This document shows, one piece after another, positions 11,548-22,734 of a DNA stretch of 41,044 nucleotides. Position numbers and translations under genes: made by a program. Numbering within the stretch: position 1 is the first letter of the stretch; the number at the start of each line of letters is the position of its first letter. Where the stretch lies: NCBI GenBank assembly GCA_900095095.1, contig FMBT01000166.1, positions 1-41,044 of the forward strand. The letters run 5' to 3'. Under the pieces are notes generated by a model. It was not told where the DNA came from and made no database searches. It worked only from the letters and a program-made list of their open reading frames with translations. Origin of the DNA: Fragilariopsis cylindrus CCMP1102 (taxonomy: Eukaryota > Bacillariophyta > Bacillariophyceae > Bacillariales > Bacillariaceae).

Positions 11548-11911
11548 ATGGACTGTCAAATGGAACAAGAGAACGAGACTGCGTCCGATGTGGAATTGAT
11601 CCAACAAGCCGAAGAATTGTACGGACAAGAACGACTCTTACAGGCGGCTGAGGTTTTGGAACTTGTATCAAATCGGGAAAATCTTTTCACAGATCACCAT
11701 TGGATGATTCTCAAGTGGGCTGACGTTGTTAAGAAAGGGATGCAGGATCTGTTACAAGATCCCGAACAAGACGGTAGTCCTTGGATCAAACAAAGGGAAA
11801 CACACGGTCATCGAGACTTTCTTGTCTTTTATCAGTTGACGGACGAAAACAAATTGATCGCACGAATTGATTGTGCGTTCGAGACTTCTTTGGTATGTTG
11901 CTTTACCATAC

Positions 11912-11948
<37 letters not shown>

Positions 11949-12724
11949 CATTGTTTTGATAATTTTCAGCGGATCAAATAATTTACAGTTGCCTTACCAA
12001 CCAAGAACCAAATGCGTATTTCTAATCGTAATGCCTTTCTGTTTAATTTATTGTATAGTTAAATCCATTGTTATCTGTGTTCAATGAATCGGATCTATAT
12101 TCGTCATGGATGCCCTCTTTTAAAAGACCCATCAAGGTCGGAGTAACTAAATCTCAAAAGCTCAAAGAAGAGGGACGTGGTAATCAAATAATCCAGGTAA
12201 CAACATCTCTCGCCTGGCCCTTGTATGATCGAGACTTAATCATGCATGTGATGGCAGTTGATGCCATCGAGGACAGCAACAGCAGTAATGATAGTGACGG
12301 CGGTTGCATTGCCATTCAAGCTTTGAGCGAAACAACGAACGATAACCCTCTCATACCTGCTGTCGAGAAGAACGCAGTCCGAATAGATTTTTCAAACTCG
12401 ATGTTGATCCGGGCTTGTCCACCCGATCATCCATGCGTCGTTCGATCCACGAATAATGACGACGACGAACCCCTGATCCTTTTGAGTATGATGTTGGAAG
12501 TTGATCCCAAGGTCCGAGCTGTACCTCAATCGATACAGAATTTTATCACACGGACCTTTCTTGGGCGGATGTGGATATCTCTTTTGCACGTGGCAGAAGA
12601 TGTTCGAGATGGGAAACGCCTCGCTCACAAGGAAAAGATCGAATCGAATCGAGAGCTGTATTCCTGGATCGAAGAACGCGTTGGTGTCATGATTCATAAT
12701 ATGCAGAAACTGCAGAAAATATAA
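11548..12724 (+). CDS. START-like lipid-binding domain protein
   Basis: Two exons, 11548-11892 and 12059-12724, are joined in phase 0 across a 166 bp GTATGT...TATAG intron containing a TA microsatellite. The product is 336 residues. An acidic helical N-terminus with a TPR-like feel (residues about 15-50) precedes a region resembling the StAR-related lipid transfer fold. It includes the characteristic WPLYDRDLIM string where family members carry WPLxxRD, and a C-terminal amphipathic helix (residues about 275-335). START proteins bind sterols, phospholipids or ceramides in a hydrophobic pocket; the ligand cannot be deduced. No signal peptide or membrane segment is present, so a cytosolic location is likely. 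The assignment rests on motif recognition and needs a profile search. The frame is intact. Confidence 0.7.
11913..11944. repeat. TA dinucleotide microsatellite inside the START-gene intron
   Basis: About 16 uninterrupted TA units directly follow the 5' part of the intron. They account for much of its length and are expected to vary between strains. Confidence 0.95.
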
Positions 12725-13515
12725 AAAAGTATAACTACTGTAACTACTATAAATTTTGTTTTTTCAATTGATACGTAAAAATATTATGTTGTAGTTTTCG
12801 TGAACATTGATATAAAGGATCAATACATATATTTATCTAGAAAAACTTTTCCACTAACTTTTCAAAAGTAGTATATTATGATCAAGTATAGTCTTCTTGT
12901 ATAGAAAAAAATACTTGAGTTTGAAAATATTAGTTCCACTTGTCTATTTTGTGAGCCCAAACATGCCTCTCCATACAACCTTTTAACAGGACTGGCTTTT
13001 GAATGACTCGTGATACAAAATTAACGCGTAAATAGTACGGTAGAATCACAAATGTATATATTTTTCAGATTGGATCATCCTCCTTCTATTTATCCTAGGC
13101 TATAGTAGTAAACTTGTTTATTCGACACCCAGTATTGATGATCTTTTTCCTGGGCATCTGTTTCCTCCGAGAAAAGGGTAACCAGCGACATATTGTTTGA
13201 GTAGGAGTTTAAGGACAATTTTTTCTATCTACAAGAAAAGTAGTCACCTCAGACTCATGTATAACACGCTACCTATTTCTCCAATAGTAGGGGAGATACT
13301 GACCCTATATGGCCAATTTGCAACGTCACCTATACCTTTTTTCCTTCCAGGAAATGAAAGATTATGATGAAATATATTGATTCCAAAGTTTTGAACTTAT
13401 TTTGGTCTGGAAAATATATCCAGGCAACGAGAAAGAGCACCATAGTGGCGTTTGTACGTTTCGTTTCGTTTCATGCGTCTTTCGGTTTCGTTGATTGCTC
13501 CCTTGCTTGTTTCCT
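12725..13515. other. Intergenic region, no gene recognised
   Basis: AT-rich spacer with stops in all frames over most of its length. The last 120 bp (13397-13515) may belong to the minus-strand pseudogene-like locus next door, if one more frame shift near its end is allowed. Nothing else is recognised. Confidence 0.5.
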
Positions 13516-14535
13516 TCATTCCCACAGACTGGAATAACAAATTTTTCGGGATTTACAGGCGACCCAACCGTCTTGTGTGTCGATGTAATTCATCACAATG
13601 TCCCCGTGTCGTCGAAAATGAATATAGGGACAATCCATAACCGGACGATCGCTCAAATATAGACATTTGAGCGCGACTCCCACAGGACGCGGTTGGTTTT
13701 GGACGGGTTGCTCAAACACCAATGTAGTAGTAGCAGTAGCAGTAGCAGTAGCAGTTGTCGTTGTGTGTGGAATTCTCTTGGCCGGTGGTGGATAGGATTT
13801 GCCACGTAGCATCAGGTCTCATTTCGAACCACAGTTGTTTTTTTTGTGATGGGGCCACCGCCGCCGATGAAGGGGGCGTATTATTTGTATTATTATGGAG
13901 CTCGTTGTTGTGCTCGGATTCTCGAAGTGTGATGATTTCTGTTCGGGAGGGATCCGAAGGATCGCATTTTTGCCAGACCAGAGCTCCGTGTTGGAGTTAA
14001 ACCGAATTGAAAGAGGACCCCGGGAAATTTCTCGTCGTCATTGTTGCAGAGGGCCTGACCCTTGCACAAGGGAGCGCTGTGACTCAATCGATCCCTCGTG
14101 TTTTGGAGATTTGGTCTGACAGACACTCCATGCGATGACACCCCGAATCTGGAAGCCTTCCAACAGGAACTGTCTATCGAGCTCTTGGTGCTTGGTAGGG
14201 GACAGTTGGTAGATAGTGAAACAGAGCTGGGTTTGGCTGTAGTTGTCTCCGTGGTTCTTGTTGGGACGTGCTTGGTGGGGGACAGTTGGTAGATAGTGAA
14301 ACAGAACTGGGTTTGGCTGTAGTTGTCTCCAGTGGTTCTTGTTGGGACTCTGCGGATTTTAAATTCGGTAGCACTGCGACCACAATGATAATAACAACAA
14401 CAGCGATTACCAGAACCTGTATCAAAACCAAAAGTGACTTTCGTCGTCGTCGTCGTTGGACCAATCCAGGAGAGAGAAACATATCAGCATCATCGTCCTC
14501 TGGGCATTGGGGATTTTCTGCTCAACTGTGGGCAT
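13516..14535 (-). pseudogene. Broken gene for a possible type II membrane protein (several frameshifts)
   Basis: Minus-strand coding character runs through several frames. It starts at ATG 14535 (MPTVEQKIPNAQ), followed by an acidic stretch and an Arg5-Lys cluster. A strong transmembrane helix (LLVLIQVLVIAVVVIIIVV) follows, then a Pro/Ser/Thr-rich stalk built from an 80/81 bp duplication. Beyond it is a Cys-containing region (SSCWKASRFGVSSHG..., CKGQALCNNDDEKFPGVLFQFGL) and a segment with LWFEMRPDATWQILSTTG. Continuity needs shifts near 14500, 14255, 13968 and 13770, and possibly near 13540 (which would extend the gene to a stop at 13397). Both one-base losses and one-base gains are required, unlike the neighbouring genes. 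It is either a decaying gene or an error-rich stretch. Topology suggests a short cytosolic N-terminus and a large luminal or extracellular part. No family is recognised. Confidence 0.45.
14188..14348. repeat. Tandem duplication, unit 80/81 bp
   Basis: Copy 1 (14188-14267) and copy 2 (14268-14348) are nearly identical. Copy 1 lacks one base (CTCCGTGG versus CTCCAGTGG) and has two or three substitutions. On the minus strand the unit encodes a Pro/Ser/Thr-rich stalk repeat of 27 residues in the membrane-protein locus. The missing base puts the second repeat out of frame. Confidence 0.9.
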
Positions 14536-14987
14536 GTCTTTATGTCGATGAAACGATATACGAATTGCCTTCCGTGTGAAGAAATAATTAGTCGGCAATT
14601 CCTTTTACGAGTGGAGAAAAAGCTTCCTTCAAAGGAGGAGTATTATGTGGTACTATTATATTATATTATGTATGTTGTTTATTGATTTGATTATTGTTAT
14701 TACTGTTTCTGTCGATACACGACTCGAAAATCAGGAAGCGTGGAAAGTCCGTGAGTTGTCGCGCCAGCTCAAATACAGTACGTAGGACCTGGAACATGTA
14801 TATCACGCACGAGCACATATATCTAACTTCCAATTTTGCGCATCTCACTTTTTAACTAACTCATCTTTCATTTTCTCGATGTTATCAGCAAAGGAAAAGT
14901 AACGAATTATAGGCAAATCCATTGCTATATCGCTTCGTCTTCGTCGATAGATTTCTATTCTGCTTCTATTGAAAGATATTATCAGGA
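14536..14987. other. Intergenic spacer between two minus-strand genes
   Basis: AT-rich spacer of about 450 bp. It must hold the 3' end of the minus-strand gene at 14988 and the promoter of the minus-strand locus ending at 14535. No further structure is recognised. Confidence 0.5.
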
Positions 14988-16880
14988 TTAGGAAAATTGT
15001 TCATCAAATAAGTCGCCGTGATCATCATCATCGTCATCATCGTCATCATCGTCATCATCATCATCATCATCGTATAATTCGGTGGGATTTGTCTCGGTAA
15101 GAACGAACAAACCTATAGGTAACGGTTCTATACCTGTGCCGAATAGAACAGAACCATTATTTACTACCAATCGTCGAGTGACATCATTAGCGTCTAAGTC
15201 AGCTTTCTGGGAATCATCTATTACAGCCGCTTTTTCGTTCCCTTTAACATCTTCGTCGTCGTCGTACTGGATTTTGCCCCAATATGCTTTCTCATCTTCG
15301 GCTGAGAGTGATCTTCCCTCGCTAAAGACCGACCCTGAAACTGATCTTCCAAATCCGAATCGCAATATTTGCATCCATATATGATCTTTTTTATTTCCTA
15401 TTACTGAAAACCTACCTCGCAAAATGGTATGTCCACCCATTCCTAAATTACGCAATTAATTCGTTTTAAATTTGTGAGTACAGCATGTATATTGAATATC
15501 ATGGGGCAACAAAAGGAAGAAGTACTTAATTATTGAATGGTTCATTAATTTATCGCAAAAAGGAAAACCAATAATCTTACCTCCAATAGTCGCAAAAGTA
15601 TTGTTTTTAAAGAATTTAACTTCTATAGCTCTTATACCGTGGACCGGTTGGTCAAGCAATTTTTCCTCATCCTTTCTTCTTTTCTTGGATTTTGGCGGCG
15701 GTTCCTCTTTCGTTGTTGGAATGAAACGAAGAAGGAAAATATGTTATTATTTGTTCTTCAGAATATTATGGTAACTATATTACTTTCAATTACACAATTC
15801 ACCAAAGAATATACGACTCGTACTACTATACTATTGTCCTTATTTAAACGTACCGACGAATTTATTGTATCTGATCGACCATCGTAGTTCCCCTTTTGGT
15901 TTATACTCTGGTATAGGATGAGAAGTAAGCAAAAACGTTTTATTATAAAAGTCCGATTCGTTAAATTTCTCTTCGAATTTTTCTTCTTCGTTTTTGATTT
16001 GTCGTGTGTTTAAAGATCCCAACACTTGGTTGAGCTCGAATTTACCTCCTGCTTTTGGATTGAAAATTGGTGCATCGAAGAATAATGGATGGTCTTTCGG
16101 ATATGTGAATCGTCCAATTTTGACTTTACCCTTCGGTACGGAAAGATGTGTGTCAAGCACGGAGGTACTACTACTACTACTACTCTTCGCGTTGTTTTTA
16201 TTCTTGTCTCCTCTTTCTCCTGATTTATTGATTTCAGTGTTGGGACGATTACTATTGTCCTCTGCATCTCCTTATTATCGTTGTGGCTAAGTACAGGATT
16301 GTCAGTCAACCCTTTCTCTGAGGTTGCGACGACTTCACCCTCCAAATAGTATCCGTGACGTCCTCGTTGTGAATCGTTTTTGATGTAGACGATGATGATG
16401 ATGATGATTCATCATCATCAACGGGTCGATCGGCAGCGAGAATTAGCTTATCACCAATTAGATTCCAATATCCTTGTAACTTACCAAACTCGAAATAACG
16501 ATCAAGGACAGCATTTTTATTATCCATGTCCTCATTATTTTGATGAAAAAATCGAAGCTTATCCGGTATGTTTTCTTCACTAGAATATTGTTGGAAGGAC
16601 CCATCTTCCTTCAGCATTAACAGTACCTCCTTGTTGTTTTCGTTCTCGAGTTGTTTTTGGACTTTAGGATAAACAGTAAATTCTTTGAGGGGGTATGACA
16701 ATAATGATCTTTGTTTAACCTCCACAATCCCGCTATAGCCTGATGATTCACATCGGGAGAGTAGGCCGAGGAAAGACTCATGCAATAATTTGTGATCACA
16801 ACCCAAATAAACGGCAAAGTAGTTATTGCAGTGGATATGATCGTTATTCGACGACTACGAACGGTGACGCTAGTAGACAT
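14988..16880 (-). CDS. Conserved-looking protein of unknown function with N-terminal signal/anchor and Asp-rich tail; three frame breaks
   Basis: Minus-strand exons are 16880-15854, 15706-15581 and 15442-14988, with introns GTACGT...AAAG (147 bp) and GTAAGA...TTAG (138 bp). Phases agree across both junctions. Exon 1 changes frame three times (near 16689, 16344 and 16270), each equal to one missing base. With those counted, the length is exactly 537 codons including stop. The N-terminus has a hydrophobic helix ending SLSSAY/SP, which could be a plastid-type leader. The core contains AGLWRLN, PLKEFTVYP, GYWNLIGDKLILAADRP, LSVPKGKVKIGRFTYP, LTSHPIPEYKP and WMQILRFGFGRSVSGSVF. The alternation of short beta-like strands suggests a lipocalin-like or other beta-barrel fold, but this is a guess. 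The C-terminus is about 17 consecutive Asp. An upstream in-frame ATG at 16949 is possible. Confidence 0.6.
15020..15074. repeat. ATC/GTC trinucleotide tract encoding poly-Asp (minus strand)
   Basis: An almost pure run of ATC and GTC triplets encodes about 17 Asp near the C-terminus of the minus-strand gene. The mixture of GAT and GAC codons suggests the tract has been kept as protein rather than being a fresh slippage product. Confidence 0.9.
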
Positions 16881-17670
16881 TGGAATTTGTTTCGGTTCGT
16901 GATAAGCGACAGGCATACAGGTCTGATGTAATGTGTGGTACGTTGACAATTTTGTTTACAAAATAGTTTCGACTGTTTCGTTGAATCTTAGAATCATCGG
17001 AAAGGCAAGAGAATTTGATGTGTTCCAAAAGGCAAATCTATCATCGTCGAGAAATTATGGAATTCTTCGGAAGAATAATAAATGAGGAGGGAGTGCGAAT
17101 TCTTCTGATTTGATGCTGGGAATTGATGACATCAAAAAAAAAAGGCAGCTTTTGAAGTGATGTCTATTCTTCTATATTCTTCTTTGATTCTTTCGCCAAA
17201 CATAAAAGTAAAGTACAGTATGCGCTCGATAAGAAATACACATTTAAGAAATACACGCTTTATAAGAAATACACCAGATCGGTTTTCGCGGGATAGCCGT
17301 GTAGTGATTGATGGTCGTACCGAAAATCATAAGAAACACACTCTTATAAGAAACACACCAAGTCGGTAAATTAAAGTGTATTTCTTATCGAGCGCATACT
17401 GTATTTGAATCCAATCACATACCGTACACACGACTGATCGAATGACACGACTCGAATCGAATCACAGCCACAAATTTGAAAATTCTCTTGATAACAAATT
17501 TGAAAATTAGCAAGCAAACGCTTTATGTCATAACATACACTTTTAAGATATTCATTGATCTGATATCTGATCTTCGAATCGAATCTTAAAGTGTACTCGG
17601 CGATATATATTTAAATATATATTGTATACAGGAGTCGCAAACCAGAAGTGCAAATTATAATATCGCAACG
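16881..17670. other. Divergent intergenic region between minus-strand unknown gene and eIF2A
   Basis: This 790 bp spacer must contain promoters for both flanking genes. Its centre (17216-17401) is occupied by the MITE-like element described separately. An AT palindrome (ATATATATTTAAATATATAT) lies near 17604-17623, about 50 bp before the eIF2A start. A small ORF over the element is a by-product of its internal repeats. Confidence 0.6.
17216..17401. mobile_element. MITE-like element with pogo/Tc1-mariner-type ends (TA target duplication)
   Basis: Perfect inverted repeats of 28 bp including the flanking TA occupy 17214-17241 and 17376-17403. The element proper starts CAGTATGCGCTCGATAAG and ends with the reverse complement, flanked on both sides by TA. 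TA duplication with CAGT...ACTG termini is the hallmark of the Tc1/mariner superfamily, and the CAGT-n-CTCGATAA pattern resembles pogo/Tigger ends. The 186 bp interior carries no transposase. It contains at least four further copies of a TAAGAAAYACAC motif, so the ends have been internally reiterated. Confidence 0.85.
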
Positions 17671-20037
17671 ATGAATGGCGATAATAACAACGGCGACGAT
17701 CTGCCACCCTGTCGTGTTTTATTTCGATCCAAGGAGGGCATCGAAGTGTTTTCCATTCAATCTAACCGCGATCGAGAAAGTTCCAACAACGCTGATGCTG
17801 CCAAAAAGAATGGACGAAATTTTCTTCTGAAAGGAGAAACTACATTTCAAGCATTTCTTCCGGATGGTTCGGCAGCATTAGTTCATCGTCCCAATAAGGG
17901 TATTTTCAAAGTGGATTTGAGTGGTGGTGATGATGATGATGATGATGATGATAATAAAGTCAGCAGTAATGACAATGAAAAAAATAATACTCCCTTTTTC
18001 GAGAATACATCACGCGTCCAGATTATTGATGTATCCCCCAAGGGGAATTTTTTGTTGACATGGGAACGCGCCGCCGCAAATTCTGATGAAACCGAAAACA
18101 ATTTAAAGATATGGAATACATCTACGGGAGAATGCGTCACAGGTTTTCGTAAGAAATCAATCAATCGGAGTTCGTGGCCTTATGTACAATGGACGCATGA
18201 CGAAAAATTCGCTTTTTTGTTAACTACGAACGAAATTCGCATATATAATGGCTCATTTTCGGAACTTGCAGAAACTAGATTCATTGATAAAATCCGTATC
18301 CCAGGAATTGACAGTATGAGTCTTCCGTCGTGTGCAGCCTCCGCTGACGGTGGGGTGGCCGTGATGGGAAAAATATTATTTGCAGCTTTCATCGCAAAGG
18401 ATAAAAATAAACCATCTCGCGCATCGTTGTACGAATATCCGCCAGCTACTGTAGTTTCACCTTCTTCGCCTACTCCTTATCCATCCATCGCAAGCAAATC
18501 TCTTTTCCAAGCAGAGGAGATGACGGTCCATTGGAGTCCCAGGGGAGACGTCGCTCTGATCGCATTGCAAAGCTCGGTAGATAACACTGGAGAGTCATAT
18601 TATGGATCATCGTCGTTATATTTGATGTCACAACAAACCGACGCTATCGCCGTGCCTTTACCACAAGATGGACCCATCTTGGACGTTGCCTGGATGCCAA
18701 ATGCTGAAAGACCACCCTGCTTCGCCGTTGCAGCCGGTAGAATGCCTTCAATGGCGTCATTGCATAACGGACGAGATGGGAAAGCTACGTTCTTGTTCGG
18801 TAATCGTCACCAAAATACAGTTTCATGGGCACCTCACGGACGGTTCGTCAATCTTGCAGGATTTGGGAACTTGGTACGTATCGTATATTGTACGCTTTCT
18901 CGTACAATTAATTGTATACTGCCTGAATTCGATAATATACGTTATTTTCCTTTGTTTTTCCTTGGTGGTTGTTGAGTTCAATTTTTAACTGAGAACAGAA
19001 AGAACCAATAGTTTTGATACAGTAAAATTATTGCACAATGATATTTCAATAATCAGCAATGCTATCAACTCTCAAAATATAATCATTCTTTACTTTCTAA
19101 ACTCGTTAATTATAATATCTCTATATCTATATATATCTATATATATATGGTGATACTCGATCGGTTATTCATGCTGAATAAAATTTATATAATGGTATTC
19201 CAGGCCGGAGGTATGACTTTCTGGGACAAAAACAAGGGGAAACAAATCCCTCCTGCCAACCCCATTGTTGCAAGTTGTACGGTAGGATACGGTTGGTCAC
19301 CAGATTCGAGGCTTTTCGTCGTTTCGACCACATCGCCTCGTATGAACGTCTCAAACGGCGTCCATGTTTATAGATACAACGGAGATAAGGTAAACACCGT
19401 CCCATGGAACAATGACAATTATCTGCCAGATCGACTCTTACAAGCGACGTTTATACCGGCAAAACCAGATATAGTGTATCCTGATCGACCACAATCACCA
19501 ACCTTGAAAGATCTAGGGACTGGTCCCGACGCGGCTGCTACCTCTTCCGGAATTGCCGCCGCACCCAAACCTACAGGAAGGTACATTCCACCGTCACAAC
19601 GAGCTCGTGCTGGAAGAGGGGGTAATAGCTTAGCGGATCGGATTAAAGCAGAAAAAGACGGGAAGATGTTGGGTGCACAGAAGGTCACGAACAACAATAG
19701 CGCGATCAAGCGTGGCGTAGTTGGGCAGGCCGGCAAGGTAGTTGTCGGCTTAGCTCCTCCTGAACAGAAAGAGGGCAAGAGCAAGTCGGCGCTGCGAAGA
19801 GAGAAACTACAACAAAAAAAGAGGGAAGAAGAGGCTCAGAAAGAATTAGAAGCGAAAATTGCAGCCGAACAAAAGGATCCGGTGGATCCGGTAAAACGCG
19901 CAAAAAAGATTAATAAGATCCTCCGCCAAGTAGACGAATTGAAACAAAAAGATCCATCTGAGTTAAATGAAGACCAAATAAAAAAGATCGCATCAGAACA
20001 AGAACTTCGGGAAGAGCTATCCAAGTTAAAGCTATGA
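17671..20037 (+). CDS. EIF2A: Eukaryotic translation initiation factor 2A
   Basis: Exons are 17671-18873 and 19204-20037, joined in phase 0 by a 330 bp GTACGT...CCAG intron. The product is 678 residues and intact. The N-terminal two thirds show the WD-repeat/beta-propeller region typical of eIF2A (for example LLTWERA, LKIWNTSTGECV, VHWSPRGDVALIALQS, VSWAPHGRFVNLAGFGNL, MTFWDKNKGK, GYGWSPDSRLFVVSTTSPR, VHVYRYNG). The family motif GRYIPPSQRAR follows at about residue 540. The C-terminus is a highly charged helix (KSKSALRREKLQQKKREEE to ELREELSKLKL). eIF2A is a cytosolic monomeric initiation factor implicated in alternative or stress-dependent initiation. It carries an eight-Asp insertion near residue 87 and is somewhat longer than the roughly 585-residue human protein. 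It is convergent with the next minus-strand gene, with 89 bp between stops. Confidence 0.96.
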
Positions 20038-20126
20038 AAATCGTGACATGTTGCAATATAATATACAACTTTTTTCATTACAAAAAGAGTATTATACGGT
20101 AGTGTATTCATTATTGATTTTTTTCT

Positions 20127-22734
20127 CTATTCTATTCCGTCCAACAAATTACCAAAGGAAGATTTTTTCGTGCGTTTCGCTGTTCGTTGCCGGTCCCGCT
20201 CATACCAGTCATCTCGATCTAAGAATCGACTGTATTCGCCCTCGTCTTGTGTCACGTCGGCTCTCAGTGTCTCCAAGAATTGTGCCTCGTTGTCCCATTT
20301 ATTGGCTAAATTTTCATTCCCTTCATTCATCGCCGCAGCTGCTTTCTCCTTGGCCTTCTGTAAATTACTTCTTTTAGCTTTGAGTTCATCAACAAGATTG
20401 ACATCCCCTAGTCGTAGGGCATCACGGATTTTAAATTCGTTCCGCACTGATTCGTCAATGCGTGGTAGCAGTAGCTTGTCTAATGGGTTTTCACCAGCAC
20501 GTGCCTTTCTTACTGTTCGCGGTCTCGGTAATCTTTCAGAGAAATTACTTATCTCCAGTAGCGTCTTTGCTTTATCTTCGTTAGTGAGACTATCGTATTC
20601 ACCGATTGATTGAATTGGATTATCGGTTGGAAACATCGGTGAAGATGCCATCTCATCATCGACATCACTTTTCGGTTCAAATATTGTATCGAATAGTGAC
20701 GAGGTCGTCTTAGGAATCGATACTGGCGAAAGTCGTTCTCCGTTTTCGTTCCCGTCACCCTCTACGTGCAATGACTTACTGGAATCCAATGCTTTCCAAT
20801 ACGGAAGGATATTTTAATATTCTTCTTCGTGATCTTCTCGGAGGTTGTGGTAGAAAGATTATTGACATTGTCGTCATCTATTATTTGGATCTGATGTCCC
20901 ATTATCGACGATCGTTCATAAATTGTTCGTTCCATCCGAACTGGTAAATTACAAGATAAGGCCAAACCAATCGCCTCATCGACGTCACATTCAACAACGA
21001 ATAGGTCGCCACCAATAACTTCATTACCATAATCCTCCTCTCGATCGGGAGTTTGTATCGTTTCTCCCATCAAGTTTTTGGTAATTATTGTAGTTCGCCG
21101 TCGCAAGACAATAGCTCCACCTAAAACAAGAGTACGCCCAACCAACTAGTGTCTTCCAATACACAATCAATGACCTCAGCGTTGAGCTGATCGCTCAAAA
21201 TTTCATTTAACAAATCGTAGGGACTACAATAGTAGCTAACATCGGTATCGTCGTCTTTGTCGTTACGACGAGGAGCGTACCCCGTTGCACCACGATACGG
21301 TGGGGTAACCTCGTTGTTTTCATAGGCAGTCCACTGGGCGATACGATCAAAGATAGTGCTACCGTTACTATCAGTAGTTGATAATGCTGGTGACGGAGAC
21401 GACGAAAGCGGCGATGACGATGATGGCAACAACAAGCTGCTTAAGTCTTTTTCTGCCTCTTTAATATCTTCTTCTAGAATCGTTCTCAAAGACATTAAGT
21501 CATGTTGATTTTGCATCATCCATTGTTTTTTCGAATCGATATTATTCTTTTTCTTCTGTGTTCGAAGAAGAATCATCATCATCATCATCGTCACCATTTT
21601 CTTCTGTGTTTTCTTTTTCGTTGTAATAGTTCATCATTTTATTGTGAGCAATAGCAAGCTGTGAATCTACTTCAGCAATCTCCATTTGTAGTTCTCGTAT
21701 TCGTAATTCAAGTACCCGTTGAGACAAGATTGACAATGAAAAAGACGAATCAAAATTGGTATCGTTATCGTTATCATCATTTTCATCATTCGTGCAGTCG
21801 AATCTACTGAATTATATTGCTGCTGTTGTTGTTGTTGTTGTTGTTGTGATGTCAATTGGCTTTCCTCCCAGTACCGACGTATACTTGCTTTAACGGTCTT
21901 AGTATTAACATCTTTACCTTGAAATCGATTATAAGCATCTCTTTTACCATAGGAAATTTTTCATCTATAAAATTCCCAGCCGCGTCTCTATTTCGAAGAA
22001 GTGGATCCTTACTCCATGTACTCCATGGAATATTATCAAAAGTGACCCATCACGATTAATCAATGAAAGATTTGATATTAATAGACTTATCATAGACGAG
22101 ATAGGTCTTTCCGCATATGCTTGATTCAATAATTTCATTCTTGATTCAATTGGTGTAGTTAAAGGAAGGAATAGCACCGGTAACGATTTTGCGCTACTGC
22201 TGCTGCTACTGCTACTGGTATTATCGCCGTTTTTATTGCTATACCAAAGTTGTTGGTTGGAGCTAGGACGACAACCGTTAATTTCTTTCTACTATTTTTT
22301 TTGTCTTTGTTGTCATCATCATCATCATTATCATTGTCGTCAGACTCGGTATTTTTTGCAGCCGCACCAGCCAACGGCAATTGTGCTTGTCCTACCAAAG
22401 ATAGAGAAAGAAACGAAGATGACGAATACTGCCTATTTTTCGATTTGCTGAATCTTGTTGGTTGTTGTTGTTCTTGAGAGGAAAGGAATAGTTCTTCCAA
22501 GACGATATCTCGTAATTGACGTTCTCGAATTTCGTCGTCGTTATTGTTCAAGCTGTTGGTGCCGTCGTCGTCGTCGTCAAAATTTGAAGAGTAGAGTCGT
22601 GGTCGACTTCTATCAGCCGTAGTAGTAGTAGTAGTAGTAGTCCCTTTTCTTATTAGTAGGGGGAATGAACACACGTGATCGATTCGAAGCAACAACAAAA
22701 CCAACAACAACGACAGATATAATAGCATCATCAT
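20127..22734 (-). CDS. Large plastid-targeted protein of unknown function; seven frame breaks
   Basis: The start is ATG 22734. The leader is a strong hydrophobic stretch ending HVCS/F at about residue 24, the diatom bipartite plastid-targeting junction with Phe at +1. The coding character then continues through all three minus frames to TAA at 20127. Breaks lie near 22187, 22038, 21942, 21793, 21141 and 20812 (one base missing each) and near 21548 (one extra, or two missing). The count restores exactly 871 codons including stop, with no nonsense codon on the path. Recognisable blocks include TVVVLAPTNNFGIAIKTAII, LPLTTPIESRMKLLNQAY, DNIPWSTWSKDPLLRNRDA, YNRFQGKDVNTKTVKAS, a poly-Gln run, a coiled coil, GGAIVLRRRT, LPYWKALDSSKSL and a charged helical C-terminus (KAKRSNLQKAKEKAAAAM). 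I do not recognise the family. Confidence 0.6.

Noticed and set aside
13452..14579. Several overlapping plus-strand ORFs (13755-14000, 14268-14579)
   Set aside because: They lack recognisable motifs and overlap a minus-strand locus with a clear transmembrane helix and stalk repeat.
17157..17369. Plus-strand ORF with repeated RNT/KKHTL motifs
   Set aside because: It is a translation of the internal TAAGAAAYACAC motifs of the MITE and ends inside the element.
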